From: Stagnihabitans sp043721775
Lineage (GTDB): Bacteria; Pseudomonadota; Alphaproteobacteria; Rhodobacterales; Rhodobacteraceae
DNA length: 37,529 bases
NCBI GenBank assembly: GCA_043721775.1
Contig: JAYSQA010000141.1
Location: forward strand, 1 to 37,529
Reading direction: 5' to 3'
A program made the translations under genes and the position numbers. Below the pieces are notes generated by a model. That model was not told where the DNA came from. It saw nothing but the letters and a program-made list of their open reading frames with translations, and ran no database searches. Positions 26,119 to 34,375 of this stretch are shown piece by piece. Positions within the stretch are counted from its first letter, which is position 1. Each line of letters opens with the position of its first letter.

Positions 26119-27069
26119 TTAACTGGCGGCAGCGACCTTGGCTTCGATGACGTCCCATATCCGGGCAGAAACATTGGTGCCGTCGAAGCGGTCAAGCTCT
26201 TGAATACCGGTGGGCGAAGTCACATTGATTTCGGTCAGATAATCGCCAATCACGTCGATGCCGACGAAGACTTGCCCCTTCTCGCGCAGGGTCGGACCGA
26301 TTGCGGCGCAGATTTCCAGATCGCGGGGGGTAAGGCCGATTTTCTCCGGACGGCCGCCGACATGCATGTTTGACCGGGTTTCGCCGGGCTGAGGCACGCG
26401 GTTTATCGCGCCGACGGGCTCGCCATCAATCAAGATGATCCTTTTGTCGCCATTGGCAACATCGGGCAGGAATTTTTGAACGATCAAAGGTTCGCGGCTC
26501 ATCGACGTGAAAAGCTCGAACAGACTGGACAGGTTGCGGTCATTCGGGTCAAGCCGGAAGACGCCTGCGCCGCCGTTGCCGTAAAGCGGCTTGAGGATGA
26601 TGTCACCATGCCGGGCCTTGAAGGCACGGATCGTGGCCAGATCACGGGCGATGGTTGTGGGCGGGATCAGGTCAGGGAATTGCAGGACCAACAGTTTTTC
26701 CGGGCAGTTGCGCACCCAGAAGGGGTCGTTGACCACAAGGGTCTTGGGATGGATCAGGTCAAGAAGATGCGTTGTGGTGATGTAGCCCATGTCAAACGGC
26801 GGGTCTTGCCGCAGCCAGACGACGTCCTGATCGGCCAGATCAACCTCGGTCTCGGGACCGAAGGTGACATGGTTTCTCAATTCAGGCCGCAGTTCAATCG
26901 GAAAACCTCTGGCCACAACCCGGCCCTCCACAAAGGCAAGCCGGTCTGGCGTGTAGAAGAACAGCGCGTGCCCACGGGCCTGCGCCTCAAGGGCGATACG
27001 GAAGGTGCTGTCTCCTTTGATGTTCACCGACCCGATTGGGTCCATCTGCAAGGCAACTTTCAGGGCCAT
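26119..27069 (-). CDS. gshB: Glutathione synthase
   Basis: This 316-residue ATP-grasp enzyme joins gamma-glutamylcysteine and glycine. Markers are MDPIGSVNIKGDSTFRIALE at the N-terminus, WLRQDPPFDMGYITTTHLLD near residue 85, the glycine-rich ATP-grasp loop PLYGNGGAGVFRLD near 162 and FVGIDVIGDYLTEINVTSP near 267, with the metal-binding ExN. Start ATG 27069 has GAGGAGAAGATC just upstream. The order rsmI-yraN-gshB is conserved in many alphaproteobacteria. Length is normal. Confidence 0.96.
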   Translation of the reverse strand: MALKVALQMDPIGSVNIKGDSTFRIALEAQARGHALFFYTPDRLAFVEGRVVARGFPIELRPELRNHVTFGPETEVDLADQDVVWLRQDPPFDMGYITTTHLLDLIHPKTLVVNDPFWVRNCPEKLLVLQFPDLIPPTTIARDLATIRAFKARHGDIILKPLYGNGGAGVFRLDPNDRNLSSLFELFTSMSREPLIVQKFLPDVANGDKRIILIDGEPVGAINRVPQPGETRSNMHVGGRPEKIGLTPRDLEICAAIGPTLREKGQVFVGIDVIGDYLTEINVTSPTGIQELDRFDGTNVSARIWDVIEAKVAAAS

Positions 27070-27126
27070 GATCTTCTCCTCGATCTGTACCCCTTGATGG
27101 CGCAGCCACGCGGCGGATGCAATTGA

Positions 27127-27519
27127 TCAGGCAGCCAAAGCATTCTCGATGATTTCGATGCGTCCCATCGCATCGACCAGCGCCACGTCAAATCGCATGT
27201 CCGTCAACTGGCCCTTGGGTTCCCCGCCCACGAACTCCGATGCAGTTGCCATGATGCGTTGCTGCTGTCGATAGGTCAGATGTTCGGCTGCCTGCGCATG
27301 GGTCGCACTTTTCTTGACCTCGATGAAGACGACGACATCGCCTTCCCGTGCGATAAGATCAATTTCCCCGATGCTGCCACGCCAGCGCCTTGCAATCACA
27401 GGGCGGCCAGACCGATCATAAAGCCGAGAGACCTGATCTTCGGCGGAGAGGCCCGCAAGAAACGCCGTTCTTCCGCGCGATTGGCGCGCAACGCCAACAC
27501 CGTCCGGTTTCGCAATCAT
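27127..27519 (-). CDS. yraN: YraN/UPF0102-family nuclease-like protein
   Basis: This 130-residue cytosolic protein has a PD-(D/E)xK-like core: GEIDLIAREGDVVVFIEVKK, with E52, D54, E67 and K69 in the E-x-D...E-x-K pattern. The family often lies next to rsmI; its role is unproven (Holliday-type or DNA-repair nuclease suggested by fold). The N-terminus (residues 1-25) is a little longer than in many members, so a later start is possible, but the ATG at 27519 overlaps the rsmI stop by ATGA, supporting it. The preceding and following genes are co-oriented and close, so an rsmI-yraN-gshB operon is likely. Confidence 0.92.
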   Translation of the reverse strand: MIAKPDGVGVARQSRGRTAFLAGLSAEDQVSRLYDRSGRPVIARRWRGSIGEIDLIAREGDVVVFIEVKKSATHAQAAEHLTYRQQQRIMATASEFVGGEPKGQLTDMRFDVALVDAMGRIEIIENALAA

Positions 27520-28385
27520 TCCCGACCTTCCAGTGACAAGGCGAGTTGGTAAACGTCGCGCCGGGGCAGACCAAAGGCCTCTGCCACCTGTGCGGACGCG
27601 TCTTTGCTGGATTGAGTTTTCAAGGCTTGCCGCAAAGCTTCCTCCACCGTTGCCGCATCGGCAATGACCGGAGGCGCCCGGTCAACCACCACCACGATCT
27701 CACCTTTGATGTCGCGCCCTGCCACACTTTCGGCAAGTTCGCCCAAGGTACCACGCGTGACCTCTTCGAAACGCTTGGTCAGTTCCCGGCAAAGCGCCGC
27801 CTGTCGCCCTGTCCCAAGCAACTCGATCATGTCACGCAGACACGCCTCTATTCTACGCGGCGATTCGTAAAAAATCAGTGAAGCGGGAACCTGCGCCAGA
27901 TCCCGCAAGACGGATTTTCGGGCTGCACTTTTTGGCGGCAGAAAGCCCGCGAAGAGGAACCTGTCAGAGGGCAGACCTGAAACGCTCAACGCGCACAGCA
28001 CGGCCGAGGGACCGGGCGCCGCCAGAACGGTCAGGCCCGCGCCGATCGCAGATCGGGCCAGTTGATAACCCGGATCAGCCACCAGCGGCGTTCCGGCTTC
28101 AGAGGCATAGGCCACTGATTTACCCGCTTTCAGCGCCTCGATCAGGCGGGGGCGCATCTGGTCGCCGTTGTGGTCGTGGTAGGCCAGCACCGGCCTGCCA
28201 TTCAGGGGCACACCGTGAATTTCCATCAAATGGCGCAGGGTGCGGGTGTCTTCCGCTGCAAGCACATCGGCCCCGGCGAGGATGTCCAGGGCTTTCAGCG
28301 TGATATCGCGGGCGGCCCCGATCGGGGTGGCCACAAAATGCAGGCCCGGCGGGATGCTGGCGGGATTTGGCGTCCAACTGCTCAT
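27516..28385 (-). CDS. rsmI: 16S rRNA (cytidine-1402 2'-O)-methyltransferase
   Basis: This 289-residue tetrapyrrole-methylase-fold enzyme methylates the ribose of C1402 of 16S rRNA using S-adenosylmethionine. Signature segments: LHFVATPIGAARDITLKALD at the N-terminus, AEDTRTLRHLM near 45, YASEAGTPLVADPGYQL near 93, AAPGPSAVLCALSVSGLPSD near 122 and RELTKRFEEVTRGTL near 200. Start ATG 28385. It is divergent from the LpoA-like gene; the 167-base gap between them should hold both promoters, but I found no convincing boxes there. Confidence 0.96.
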   Translation of the reverse strand: MSSWTPNPASIPPGLHFVATPIGAARDITLKALDILAGADVLAAEDTRTLRHLMEIHGVPLNGRPVLAYHDHNGDQMRPRLIEALKAGKSVAYASEAGTPLVADPGYQLARSAIGAGLTVLAAPGPSAVLCALSVSGLPSDRFLFAGFLPPKSAARKSVLRDLAQVPASLIFYESPRRIEACLRDMIELLGTGRQAALCRELTKRFEEVTRGTLGELAESVAGRDIKGEIVVVVDRAPPVIADAATVEEALRQALKTQSSKDASAQVAEAFGLPRRDVYQLALSLEGRE

Positions 28386-28552
28386 GATCGGCGTTCTGCC
28401 CTCCGGCTCAAGTTTACATCATCAGTGGTTCCGCTTACTCTGCCTCACGTCAAGGGGCGAGGGGGGTTTCGCGGGCAGCCGCCCGATAAGTCTCTTGCCA
28501 GCGCCTCTTCAGTTTCGCCGCCTTCGCTTTCGCAGATTGTCAGGAGTTTTCC

Positions 28553-29731
28553 ATGGTTGCTTTACTGTCCCTCATCCGGTTCGCCGTCCTTCGCGTCGCC
28601 GCAGCACTTGCAGGCCTTGCGCTCTTGTCCGCGTGCGAAAGTGGAACCGCCCCCTCTCGCGCCGCCGGTGGTTATAATGGTGCGCCGGTTGCGGTGGCGT
28701 TGCTGGTGCCTTCGGGTTCGGGTCAGGCGACGGATGATCTGATTGCGACTGGTCTGGAAAATGCCGCACGAATGGCGATTGCCGATCTGGGCGGTATCAA
28801 GATTGACCTGCGGGTCTATCCAACCGCAGCCAACCCTGACACCGCTGCCGCCATGGCCGTCAAGGCCGTCGATGAAGGAGCCAAGATCATCCTTGGTCCC
28901 TTCTACGCGCTGGAGGCCAACAAGGCCGGCGCCGCTGTCGCCGGACGGGGCGTTGACGTGCTGACCTTCTCGAACAACGCGGCCATCGCAGGCGGCAATG
29001 TCTTCATCCTTGGTCAGACCTTTGACAGCACGGCAGGGCGCCTCGCCTCGTACGCCGTTTCCAAGGGGCTGACGCGGATCATGATCCTGTCGGATCAAAA
29101 CCCGGCTGGCGAGGCTGGCAAGGCCGCGATGCAGACGGCGATCAGTGCCGCAGTTGGCTCGGTTGCGGCGGTTGGCAGCTATGAATTCAGCCAGAATGGC
29201 ATTGTGCAGGCGGTCAGCGCCATTGCGGCCTCGGCCAAGTCGTCGAATGCGCAGGCTGTGTTCTTTACGGCGGATACCGGCGGCGCCTTGCCATTGCTGA
29301 CGCAGCTTTTGATGGAAGCCGGCGTCAATCCCGCCACGACGCAGTACATCGGTCTGACACGCTGGGACATTCCGACGGCGAACCTGACGCAACCGGGCGT
29401 GCAGGGCGGCTGGTTTGCGCTGCCCGATCCGGGTCTCGCCCAGCAGTTCCTCAGCCGCTATCAGGCGGCCAATGGTGCGGCACCGCATGCCACGGCGGGT
29501 CTGGCTTATGACGGGATCGCCGCCATCGGAGCCCTGATCAAGCAAGGCGGGCCAAACGCCCTGACGGCCACCGGTTTGACGCAGGGCGCGGGTTTTGTCG
29601 GCGTGAACGGCATCTTCCGCTTCCTGTCCAGCGGCGTGAACGAGCGCGGTCTCGCCGTGGCGCAGATCGTCAACCAGCAGGTCACCATCGTGGATCCCGC
29701 CCCGCGCGCCTTCGGCGGTGCCGGGTTCTGA
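28553..29731 (+). CDS. LpoA-like lipoprotein, penicillin-binding-protein activator (periplasmic-binding fold)
   Basis: This 392-residue lipoprotein has the signal/lipobox AGLALLSAC with the lipidated Cys at 28. The mature part is a type-I periplasmic-binding fold (VAVALLVPSGSGQATDDLIA, then AAAMAVKAVDEGAKIILGPF, LTFSNNAAIAGGNVFILG). In gammaproteobacteria LpoA activates PBP1a from the outer membrane and is encoded beside rsmI, as here. The N-terminal TPR part of LpoA is absent, normal for the shorter alphaproteobacterial relatives. ATG 28553 follows CAGGAGTTTTCC. Function as peptidoglycan synthase activator is inferred from family and context; it could bind a small ligand instead. Confidence 0.85.
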   Translation: MVALLSLIRFAVLRVAAALAGLALLSACESGTAPSRAAGGYNGAPVAVALLVPSGSGQATDDLIATGLENAARMAIADLGGIKIDLRVYPTAANPDTAAAMAVKAVDEGAKIILGPFYALEANKAGAAVAGRGVDVLTFSNNAAIAGGNVFILGQTFDSTAGRLASYAVSKGLTRIMILSDQNPAGEAGKAAMQTAISAAVGSVAAVGSYEFSQNGIVQAVSAIAASAKSSNAQAVFFTADTGGALPLLTQLLMEAGVNPATTQYIGLTRWDIPTANLTQPGVQGGWFALPDPGLAQQFLSRYQAANGAAPHATAGLAYDGIAAIGALIKQGGPNALTATGLTQGAGFVGVNGIFRFLSSGVNERGLAVAQIVNQQVTIVDPAPRAFGGAGF

Positions 29732-32525
29732 GGTGAGCACAGCCCGGCCCGGCCTGCCGCTGGTTGGCGCAACACGGGTGGACCCCTTGTTGCTGCCGGC
29801 CGAGGCCGTCCTGGGCCTTGGTGCGCTGCGCGGTCTGGTGACCTTGGCCTGCAAAGGCAAGCTGACCGATACCCGGATCGCCCGCAGCGCCGTTGGCGCA
29901 ATTCTGGCCGAGGCGAAGTCAGCCGCCAATGCCCGCCTTGAGAATGCCTATGCCGCCGATCCGCGCAACGCGCTTCCCCTGACCCGCAGTCAGGCGCGGA
30001 TGACCGATGGACTGGTGCAACTGGCCTTTGAAGCGGCGCAAATCCTGCATCCGTTGCAGATTTCCAGCGATTCGGAACGCCTGTCGGTGGTGGCTGTGGG
30101 TGGCTTTGGCCGGTCCGAAATGGCGCCGCATTCCGACGTTGACCTGTTGTTCCTGTGCCCCTGGAAAATCACCGCCCGCGCCGAAAGCGTGATCGAAACG
30201 CTGCTTTACATCCTGTGGGACCTGAAGCTGAAGGTCGGCCACTCCAGCCGCACCGTCATGGACTGCATCCGTCTGGGGCGCAAGGATATCACCATCCGCA
30301 CCGCCCTTCTGGAACACCGCCACATCACCGGCGACGTGGCCTTGGCCGTCGAACTGGATGACAAGCTGTGGTCGGACCTGTTCAAGAACACCGGCAAAGA
30401 GTTCATCGAGGCCAAGTTGGCCGAACGCGCCCTGCGCCACCTGCGGCAAGGCGGCCAGCGCTATGTGCTTGAACCCAATGTGAAAGAGGCCAAAGGCGGC
30501 CTGCGTGACCTGCAAACTCTTTACTGGATCGGCAAGTATCTGCACCGTGTGTCCTCAGCCGAAGGCTTGGTTGGCGCTGGCCTGCTGACAGCCGAGGAAT
30601 TTGCCATCTTCCGCCGGGCCGAGAATTTCCTGTGGGCCGCGCGCTGCCACATGCATTACATCACTCACCGCGCCACCGATCAGTTGACCTTTGACCTTCA
30701 GGTCGAGGTGGCCGAACGGATGAACTACCGCGACTCGGGCGGCAGGCGGGCGGTTGAGCACTTCATGCAGGACTACTTCCGCCACGCCACCCGCGTCGGC
30801 GAGTTGACCCGCGTGTTCCTGACTGAACTTGAAGCCCGCCACGCCAAGCCCGAAGCCCGCCTGCTGGGCTTCCTGAAAAAGCGCAAGCTAAGCCCCGGCT
30901 TCAAGCTGCTGCAAGGCCGGCTTGACGTGGCTGAGCCTGCGAAATTCCTGAATGACCCCCTCAACATCCTGCGCGTCTTTGAAGAAGCGCTGCGCACCGG
31001 CTACCGGATGCATCCCAACATCATGCGGCTGATTGCCTCGCATCTGCCCTTGATTGATGACGAGATGCGCGACAGTCCCGAGGCCGCGAAGATTTTCCTG
31101 CGCCTGCTGCTGGACCACGGCAACCCGGAACGCGGCCTGCGGCGGATGAACGAATTGGGCGTGCTGTCGACCTTCATCCCCGAATTTGAAAACATCGTCG
31201 CGATGATGCAGTTCAACGTCTACCACCACTACACGGTGGACGAGCATATTATCCAATGTGTGTCGTGCCTTGCGCAGATCGAGCGGGGCGAACTGGTCGA
31301 GGAATTGCCGGTCGCTTCTGGCATTCTGAAAGCCGGGGTCAACCGCCGGGTGATCTATGTGGCGCTGCTGCTGCATGACATCGGCAAGGGGCGGCCAGAG
31401 GATCATTCCATCATCGGGGCGCAACTGGCGCGGCGGATTTGTCCCCGGCTGGGTTTGACGGCCGAAGAAACGGAAACCGTTGAATGGCTGGTGCGCTATC
31501 ACCTGCTGATGTCGGACATGGCGCAAAAGCGCGATGTGGGCGACCCGCGCACGGTGCGCGATTTCGCCAAAGCGGTTGAAACCCGCAAGCGCTTGGATTT
31601 GCTGACGGTTCTGACGGTCTGCGACATTCGCGGCGTGGGTCCGGGAACGTGGAACAACTGGAAAGCCATGCTGCTGCGCCAGCTTTACGGCCTGACCGCC
31701 GAGGCGCTGGAAGGTGGCTTGGAAACCTTCAACCGCGAGCGTGCAGTTGACGAAAGCCGTGCCGCCCTGCGTGCCCGGTTGACGGACTGGACACCGGAAG
31801 ACATCGCCAAAGAAGCCGGCCGCCACTACGACCCCTATTGGCAGGGCCTGACCACCGACACGCAGGAAGCTTTCGCCACCCTTCTGCGCGGCTTGAAGGA
31901 TGACGAGATCCGCATCAACCTGCACCCCGAACCACAGCGCGATGCGACGCGGGCCTGCTTTGCGCTGGCGGACCATCCGGGGATATTTTCAAGGCTCGCC
32001 GGGGCTTTGGCATTGGTCGGGGCCAATGTGGTCGATGCCAAGACCTATACCTCGAAAGACGGCTATGCGACGGCGGTGTTCTGGGTTCAGGACGCGGAAG
32101 GTCACCCCTACGAGGTGTCAAAACTGCCGCGTCTGCGGGGCATGATCGACAAGACGCTGAAGGGCGAGGTGCGGCCAAGGACGGCCCTTGCCGACCGCGA
32201 CAAGATCAAGAAGCGCGATCGTGAGTTCCGTTTCCCAACCCATGTCACCTTCGACAACGAGGGCTCAGAGATTTACACCATCATCGAGGTCGATACCCGC
32301 GACCGTCCCGGTTTGCTGTATGACCTGACGCGGACCTTGGCTGCCAACAACATCTACATTGCCTCGGCGGTGATTGCGACTTATGGGGCGCAGGTCGTTG
32401 ACGCCTTCTACGTCAAGGACATGTTCGGGCTGAAGCTTCATGCCAAGCATCGGCAGGAAAGTCTGGACCGCAAGCTGAGGCAGGCCATCGCTGAAGGGGC
32501 CGAACGGGCGGCAGGGGTAGTATGA
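29718..32525 (+). CDS. glnD: Bifunctional [protein-PII] uridylyltransferase / uridylyl-removing enzyme
   Basis: This 935-residue sensor of nitrogen status uridylylates PII when glutamine is low and removes UMP when it is high. Nucleotidyltransferase motif GGFGRSE (129-134) and SDVD (139-142). HD hydrolase domain with LLLHDIGKGRPEDHS near 550 (His-Asp near 552). Two ACT domains at the end: about 745 (ADHPGIFSRLAGALALVGAN) and about 857 (RDRPGLLYDLTRTLAANNIY), which bind glutamine. I list the GTG at 29718, overlapping the preceding stop by 14 bases; the GTG at 29733 is an equally possible start. Its last codons overlap murJ (ATGA). Domain order and length are normal. Confidence 0.95.
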   Translation: MPGSEVSTARPGLPLVGATRVDPLLLPAEAVLGLGALRGLVTLACKGKLTDTRIARSAVGAILAEAKSAANARLENAYAADPRNALPLTRSQARMTDGLVQLAFEAAQILHPLQISSDSERLSVVAVGGFGRSEMAPHSDVDLLFLCPWKITARAESVIETLLYILWDLKLKVGHSSRTVMDCIRLGRKDITIRTALLEHRHITGDVALAVELDDKLWSDLFKNTGKEFIEAKLAERALRHLRQGGQRYVLEPNVKEAKGGLRDLQTLYWIGKYLHRVSSAEGLVGAGLLTAEEFAIFRRAENFLWAARCHMHYITHRATDQLTFDLQVEVAERMNYRDSGGRRAVEHFMQDYFRHATRVGELTRVFLTELEARHAKPEARLLGFLKKRKLSPGFKLLQGRLDVAEPAKFLNDPLNILRVFEEALRTGYRMHPNIMRLIASHLPLIDDEMRDSPEAAKIFLRLLLDHGNPERGLRRMNELGVLSTFIPEFENIVAMMQFNVYHHYTVDEHIIQCVSCLAQIERGELVEELPVASGILKAGVNRRVIYVALLLHDIGKGRPEDHSIIGAQLARRICPRLGLTAEETETVEWLVRYHLLMSDMAQKRDVGDPRTVRDFAKAVETRKRLDLLTVLTVCDIRGVGPGTWNNWKAMLLRQLYGLTAEALEGGLETFNRERAVDESRAALRARLTDWTPEDIAKEAGRHYDPYWQGLTTDTQEAFATLLRGLKDDEIRINLHPEPQRDATRACFALADHPGIFSRLAGALALVGANVVDAKTYTSKDGYATAVFWVQDAEGHPYEVSKLPRLRGMIDKTLKGEVRPRTALADRDKIKKRDREFRFPTHVTFDNEGSEIYTIIEVDTRDRPGLLYDLTRTLAANNIYIASAVIATYGAQVVDAFYVKDMFGLKLHAKHRQESLDRKLRQAIAEGAERAAGVV

Positions 32526-34084
32526 AACCACACTCATTGGTGCGCAACATCCTCACCGTTGGAGGATGGACGCTGGTATCGCGTGGCACCGGTTTTGCGC
32601 GCGACGTGATGATGGCCGCCTACCTTGGCACCGGACCGGTGGCCGAAGCGTTTCTGGTGGCGTTTTCCCTGCCCAACATGTTCCGCAGATTCTTTGCCGA
32701 GGGTGCCTTCAACATGGCCTTCGTGCCGATGTTCGCCAAAAAGCTTGAAGGCGGCGAGGATGCAACCGGCTTTGCCCGCGACGCCTGGAATGGCATGGTG
32801 ACGGTGCTGCTGGCGTTCACAGTGATCGGCACCTTGGCGATGCCGTGGCTGGTTTGGGCGATGGCATCCGGCTTTGTCGGCGAACGATTCGATCTGGCGG
32901 TGGAGTTTGGCCGGATATCGTTCAGTTATATCCTGTTCATCTCATTGGTGGCTTTGCTGTCGGGCATTCTGACAACGCATGGCCACTTTTCGGAAGCGTC
33001 GTTTGTGCCGGTTCTTATGAATCTTGTCTTCATCGCCGCCATGTGGCTGGCGGTCTGGGCGGGGTGGGGTATGGGGCAGACGCTGTCCTGGACCGTGCCG
33101 GTGACGGGGGTGGCGCAACTGGCATTCACATGGGTGTCAGCGCGCAACATCGGCTATAGTTTCACTTTTGGTGTGCCGCGCTGGACGCCTGACCTGAAGC
33201 GGCTGGCACTGATTGCCGGACCTGCGGTGCTGTCGGGCGGGGTGGTGCAGATCAACATGTTGGTCGGGCGGCAAGTGGCGTCCTATACCGATGGGGCCGT
33301 GGCCTGGCTGACCTATGCCGACCGGCTCTATCAACTGCCCTTGGGCGTGGTGGGGATTGCGATTGGCACCGTCCTGCTGCCCGACCTGTCGCGCCGCCTG
33401 CGCTCGGGCGATACGACGGGCGGCAAGGCCTCGCTGAACCGGGGGGCGGAGTTTGCGCTGGCGATGACGCTGCCTGCGGCGGTGGCGCTGGTGGCGATTG
33501 CGGTGCCCTTATGCTCGGTTCTCTATGAACGCGGGGCCTTTACGGCGAAGGATACGCAAGCAACGGCTTTGGTGCTGGCGGCTTATGGCGTGGGACTGCC
33601 GGCTTTCGTGCTTCACAAAGTCTTGCAGCCGCTGTTTTATGCGCGAGAGGACAGCCGCAGCCCGTTTCTCTATGCAATTGCCTCGATGATCTCGAACGCG
33701 GTGCTGGCGATTGGACTGATGCCTTACATCGGCTTTTCCGCCGCTGCCTGGGCTACGACGCTTTCGGGTTGGGTCATGGTGGCGCAGTTATGGTGGGGGT
33801 CGCGCAAGATGGGCGACGTGGCGCATTTTGATCCCCGTTTCAAGCAAAGGCTGCCGCGGATTGTAGCGGCCTCGGCGCTGATGGGCGTGGTTTTGTGGGG
33901 CGCGGCTTGGGCGATGGAGCCTTGGCTGCACCTGCATTTCTGGCGTTACCCCGCGCTTCTGGTACTGTGTGCCCTTGGCATCATGACATATTTCGGCAGC
34001 GGAGCGGCGATTGGCGCCTTCCGTCTGTCAGATTTCGCAGCCCTGCGCCGGGGGCGGCGTGCGGCTCCGGTCAGTCTTGATTAG
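32522..34084 (+). CDS. murJ: Lipid II flippase MurJ (MviN)
   Basis: This 520-residue inner-membrane protein has about 14 hydrophobic helices and flips lipid-linked peptidoglycan precursor. The N-terminus (TLVSRGTGFARDVMMAAYLG) and following FSLPNMFRRFFAEGAFNMAF are the MurJ signature, containing the essential arginines of the central cavity. Later blocks such as LGVVGIAIGTVLLPDLSRRL are also typical. ATG 32522 overlaps the glnD stop, so the two are coupled; glnD-murJ adjacency is common in Rhodobacterales. The downstream gene (often trpS in relatives) is not present here; a truncated gene and mobile elements follow. Confidence 0.96.
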   Translation: MKPHSLVRNILTVGGWTLVSRGTGFARDVMMAAYLGTGPVAEAFLVAFSLPNMFRRFFAEGAFNMAFVPMFAKKLEGGEDATGFARDAWNGMVTVLLAFTVIGTLAMPWLVWAMASGFVGERFDLAVEFGRISFSYILFISLVALLSGILTTHGHFSEASFVPVLMNLVFIAAMWLAVWAGWGMGQTLSWTVPVTGVAQLAFTWVSARNIGYSFTFGVPRWTPDLKRLALIAGPAVLSGGVVQINMLVGRQVASYTDGAVAWLTYADRLYQLPLGVVGIAIGTVLLPDLSRRLRSGDTTGGKASLNRGAEFALAMTLPAAVALVAIAVPLCSVLYERGAFTAKDTQATALVLAAYGVGLPAFVLHKVLQPLFYAREDSRSPFLYAIASMISNAVLAIGLMPYIGFSAAAWATTLSGWVMVAQLWWGSRKMGDVAHFDPRFKQRLPRIVAASALMGVVLWGAAWAMEPWLHLHFWRYPALLVLCALGIMTYFGSGAAIGAFRLSDFAALRRGRRAAPVSLD

Positions 34085-34087
34085 CGC

Positions 34088-34321
34088 CTATTGCACGCGC
34101 TGCATGATGCCGCCGGCACCCGACTGGATGGTGTTCTGGTTCAGAAACTGCCCGGAAAACCCGGTGCATTGATTGCGCCCCTGATCCGAGATCATCGAGA
34201 TGCCGGTGAACGCGCCAATGCCGCATTGCATGGCGGCCCATGCCCCCTGCCCCTGATAGCCGTTGCAGGCACCAGAGGAATCACAGACCTGATTCTGATA
34301 GGTCAGAATGTCGTTGGCACC
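34088..34321 (-). pseudogene. C-terminal fragment of a secreted-looking Cys-containing protein, 5' end lost
   Basis: Reading the minus strand from 34321 to TAG 34090-34088 gives 77 residues: starting GANDILTYQNQVCDSSGACN, then GYQGQGAWAAMQCGIGAFTG and ending TIQSGAGGIMQRVQ. Four cysteines, many Gly/Gln/Asn and no Lys suggest an exported protein with disulfides. There is no start codon and an in-frame TAA lies immediately upstream at 34324-34322, where mobile-element-like DNA begins; so the 5' part was removed. It is tail-to-tail with murJ, 3 bases after its stop. I do not recognise the family. Confidence 0.6.
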
Positions 34322-34375
34322 TTAGGCTCAGAACCTATTAAACTGCTTGTTTTCGGGCTGTCTCACTGATTCATA
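34322..34375. other. Short mobile-element-like remnant between gene fragment and IS630
   Basis: Fifty-four bases (TTAGGCTCAGAACCTATTAA, then AACTGCTTGTTTTCGGG) are AT-richer than their neighbours and belong to neither the truncated gene nor the IS630 copy. They look like the terminus of another insertion sequence (IS5-like in style), into which the IS630 element later inserted. I cannot verify the family. Confidence 0.35.

Noticed and set aside
28386..28552. Promoters in the rsmI / LpoA-like divergent gap
   Set aside because: The gap must contain promoters, but no -35/-10 pair with acceptable spacing stood out, so none is annotated.
34091..34369. 92-codon plus-strand open frame after murJ
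   Set aside because: No family resemblance; the minus strand in the same place gives a Cys-patterned protein ending in a stop, so the plus frame is its shadow.
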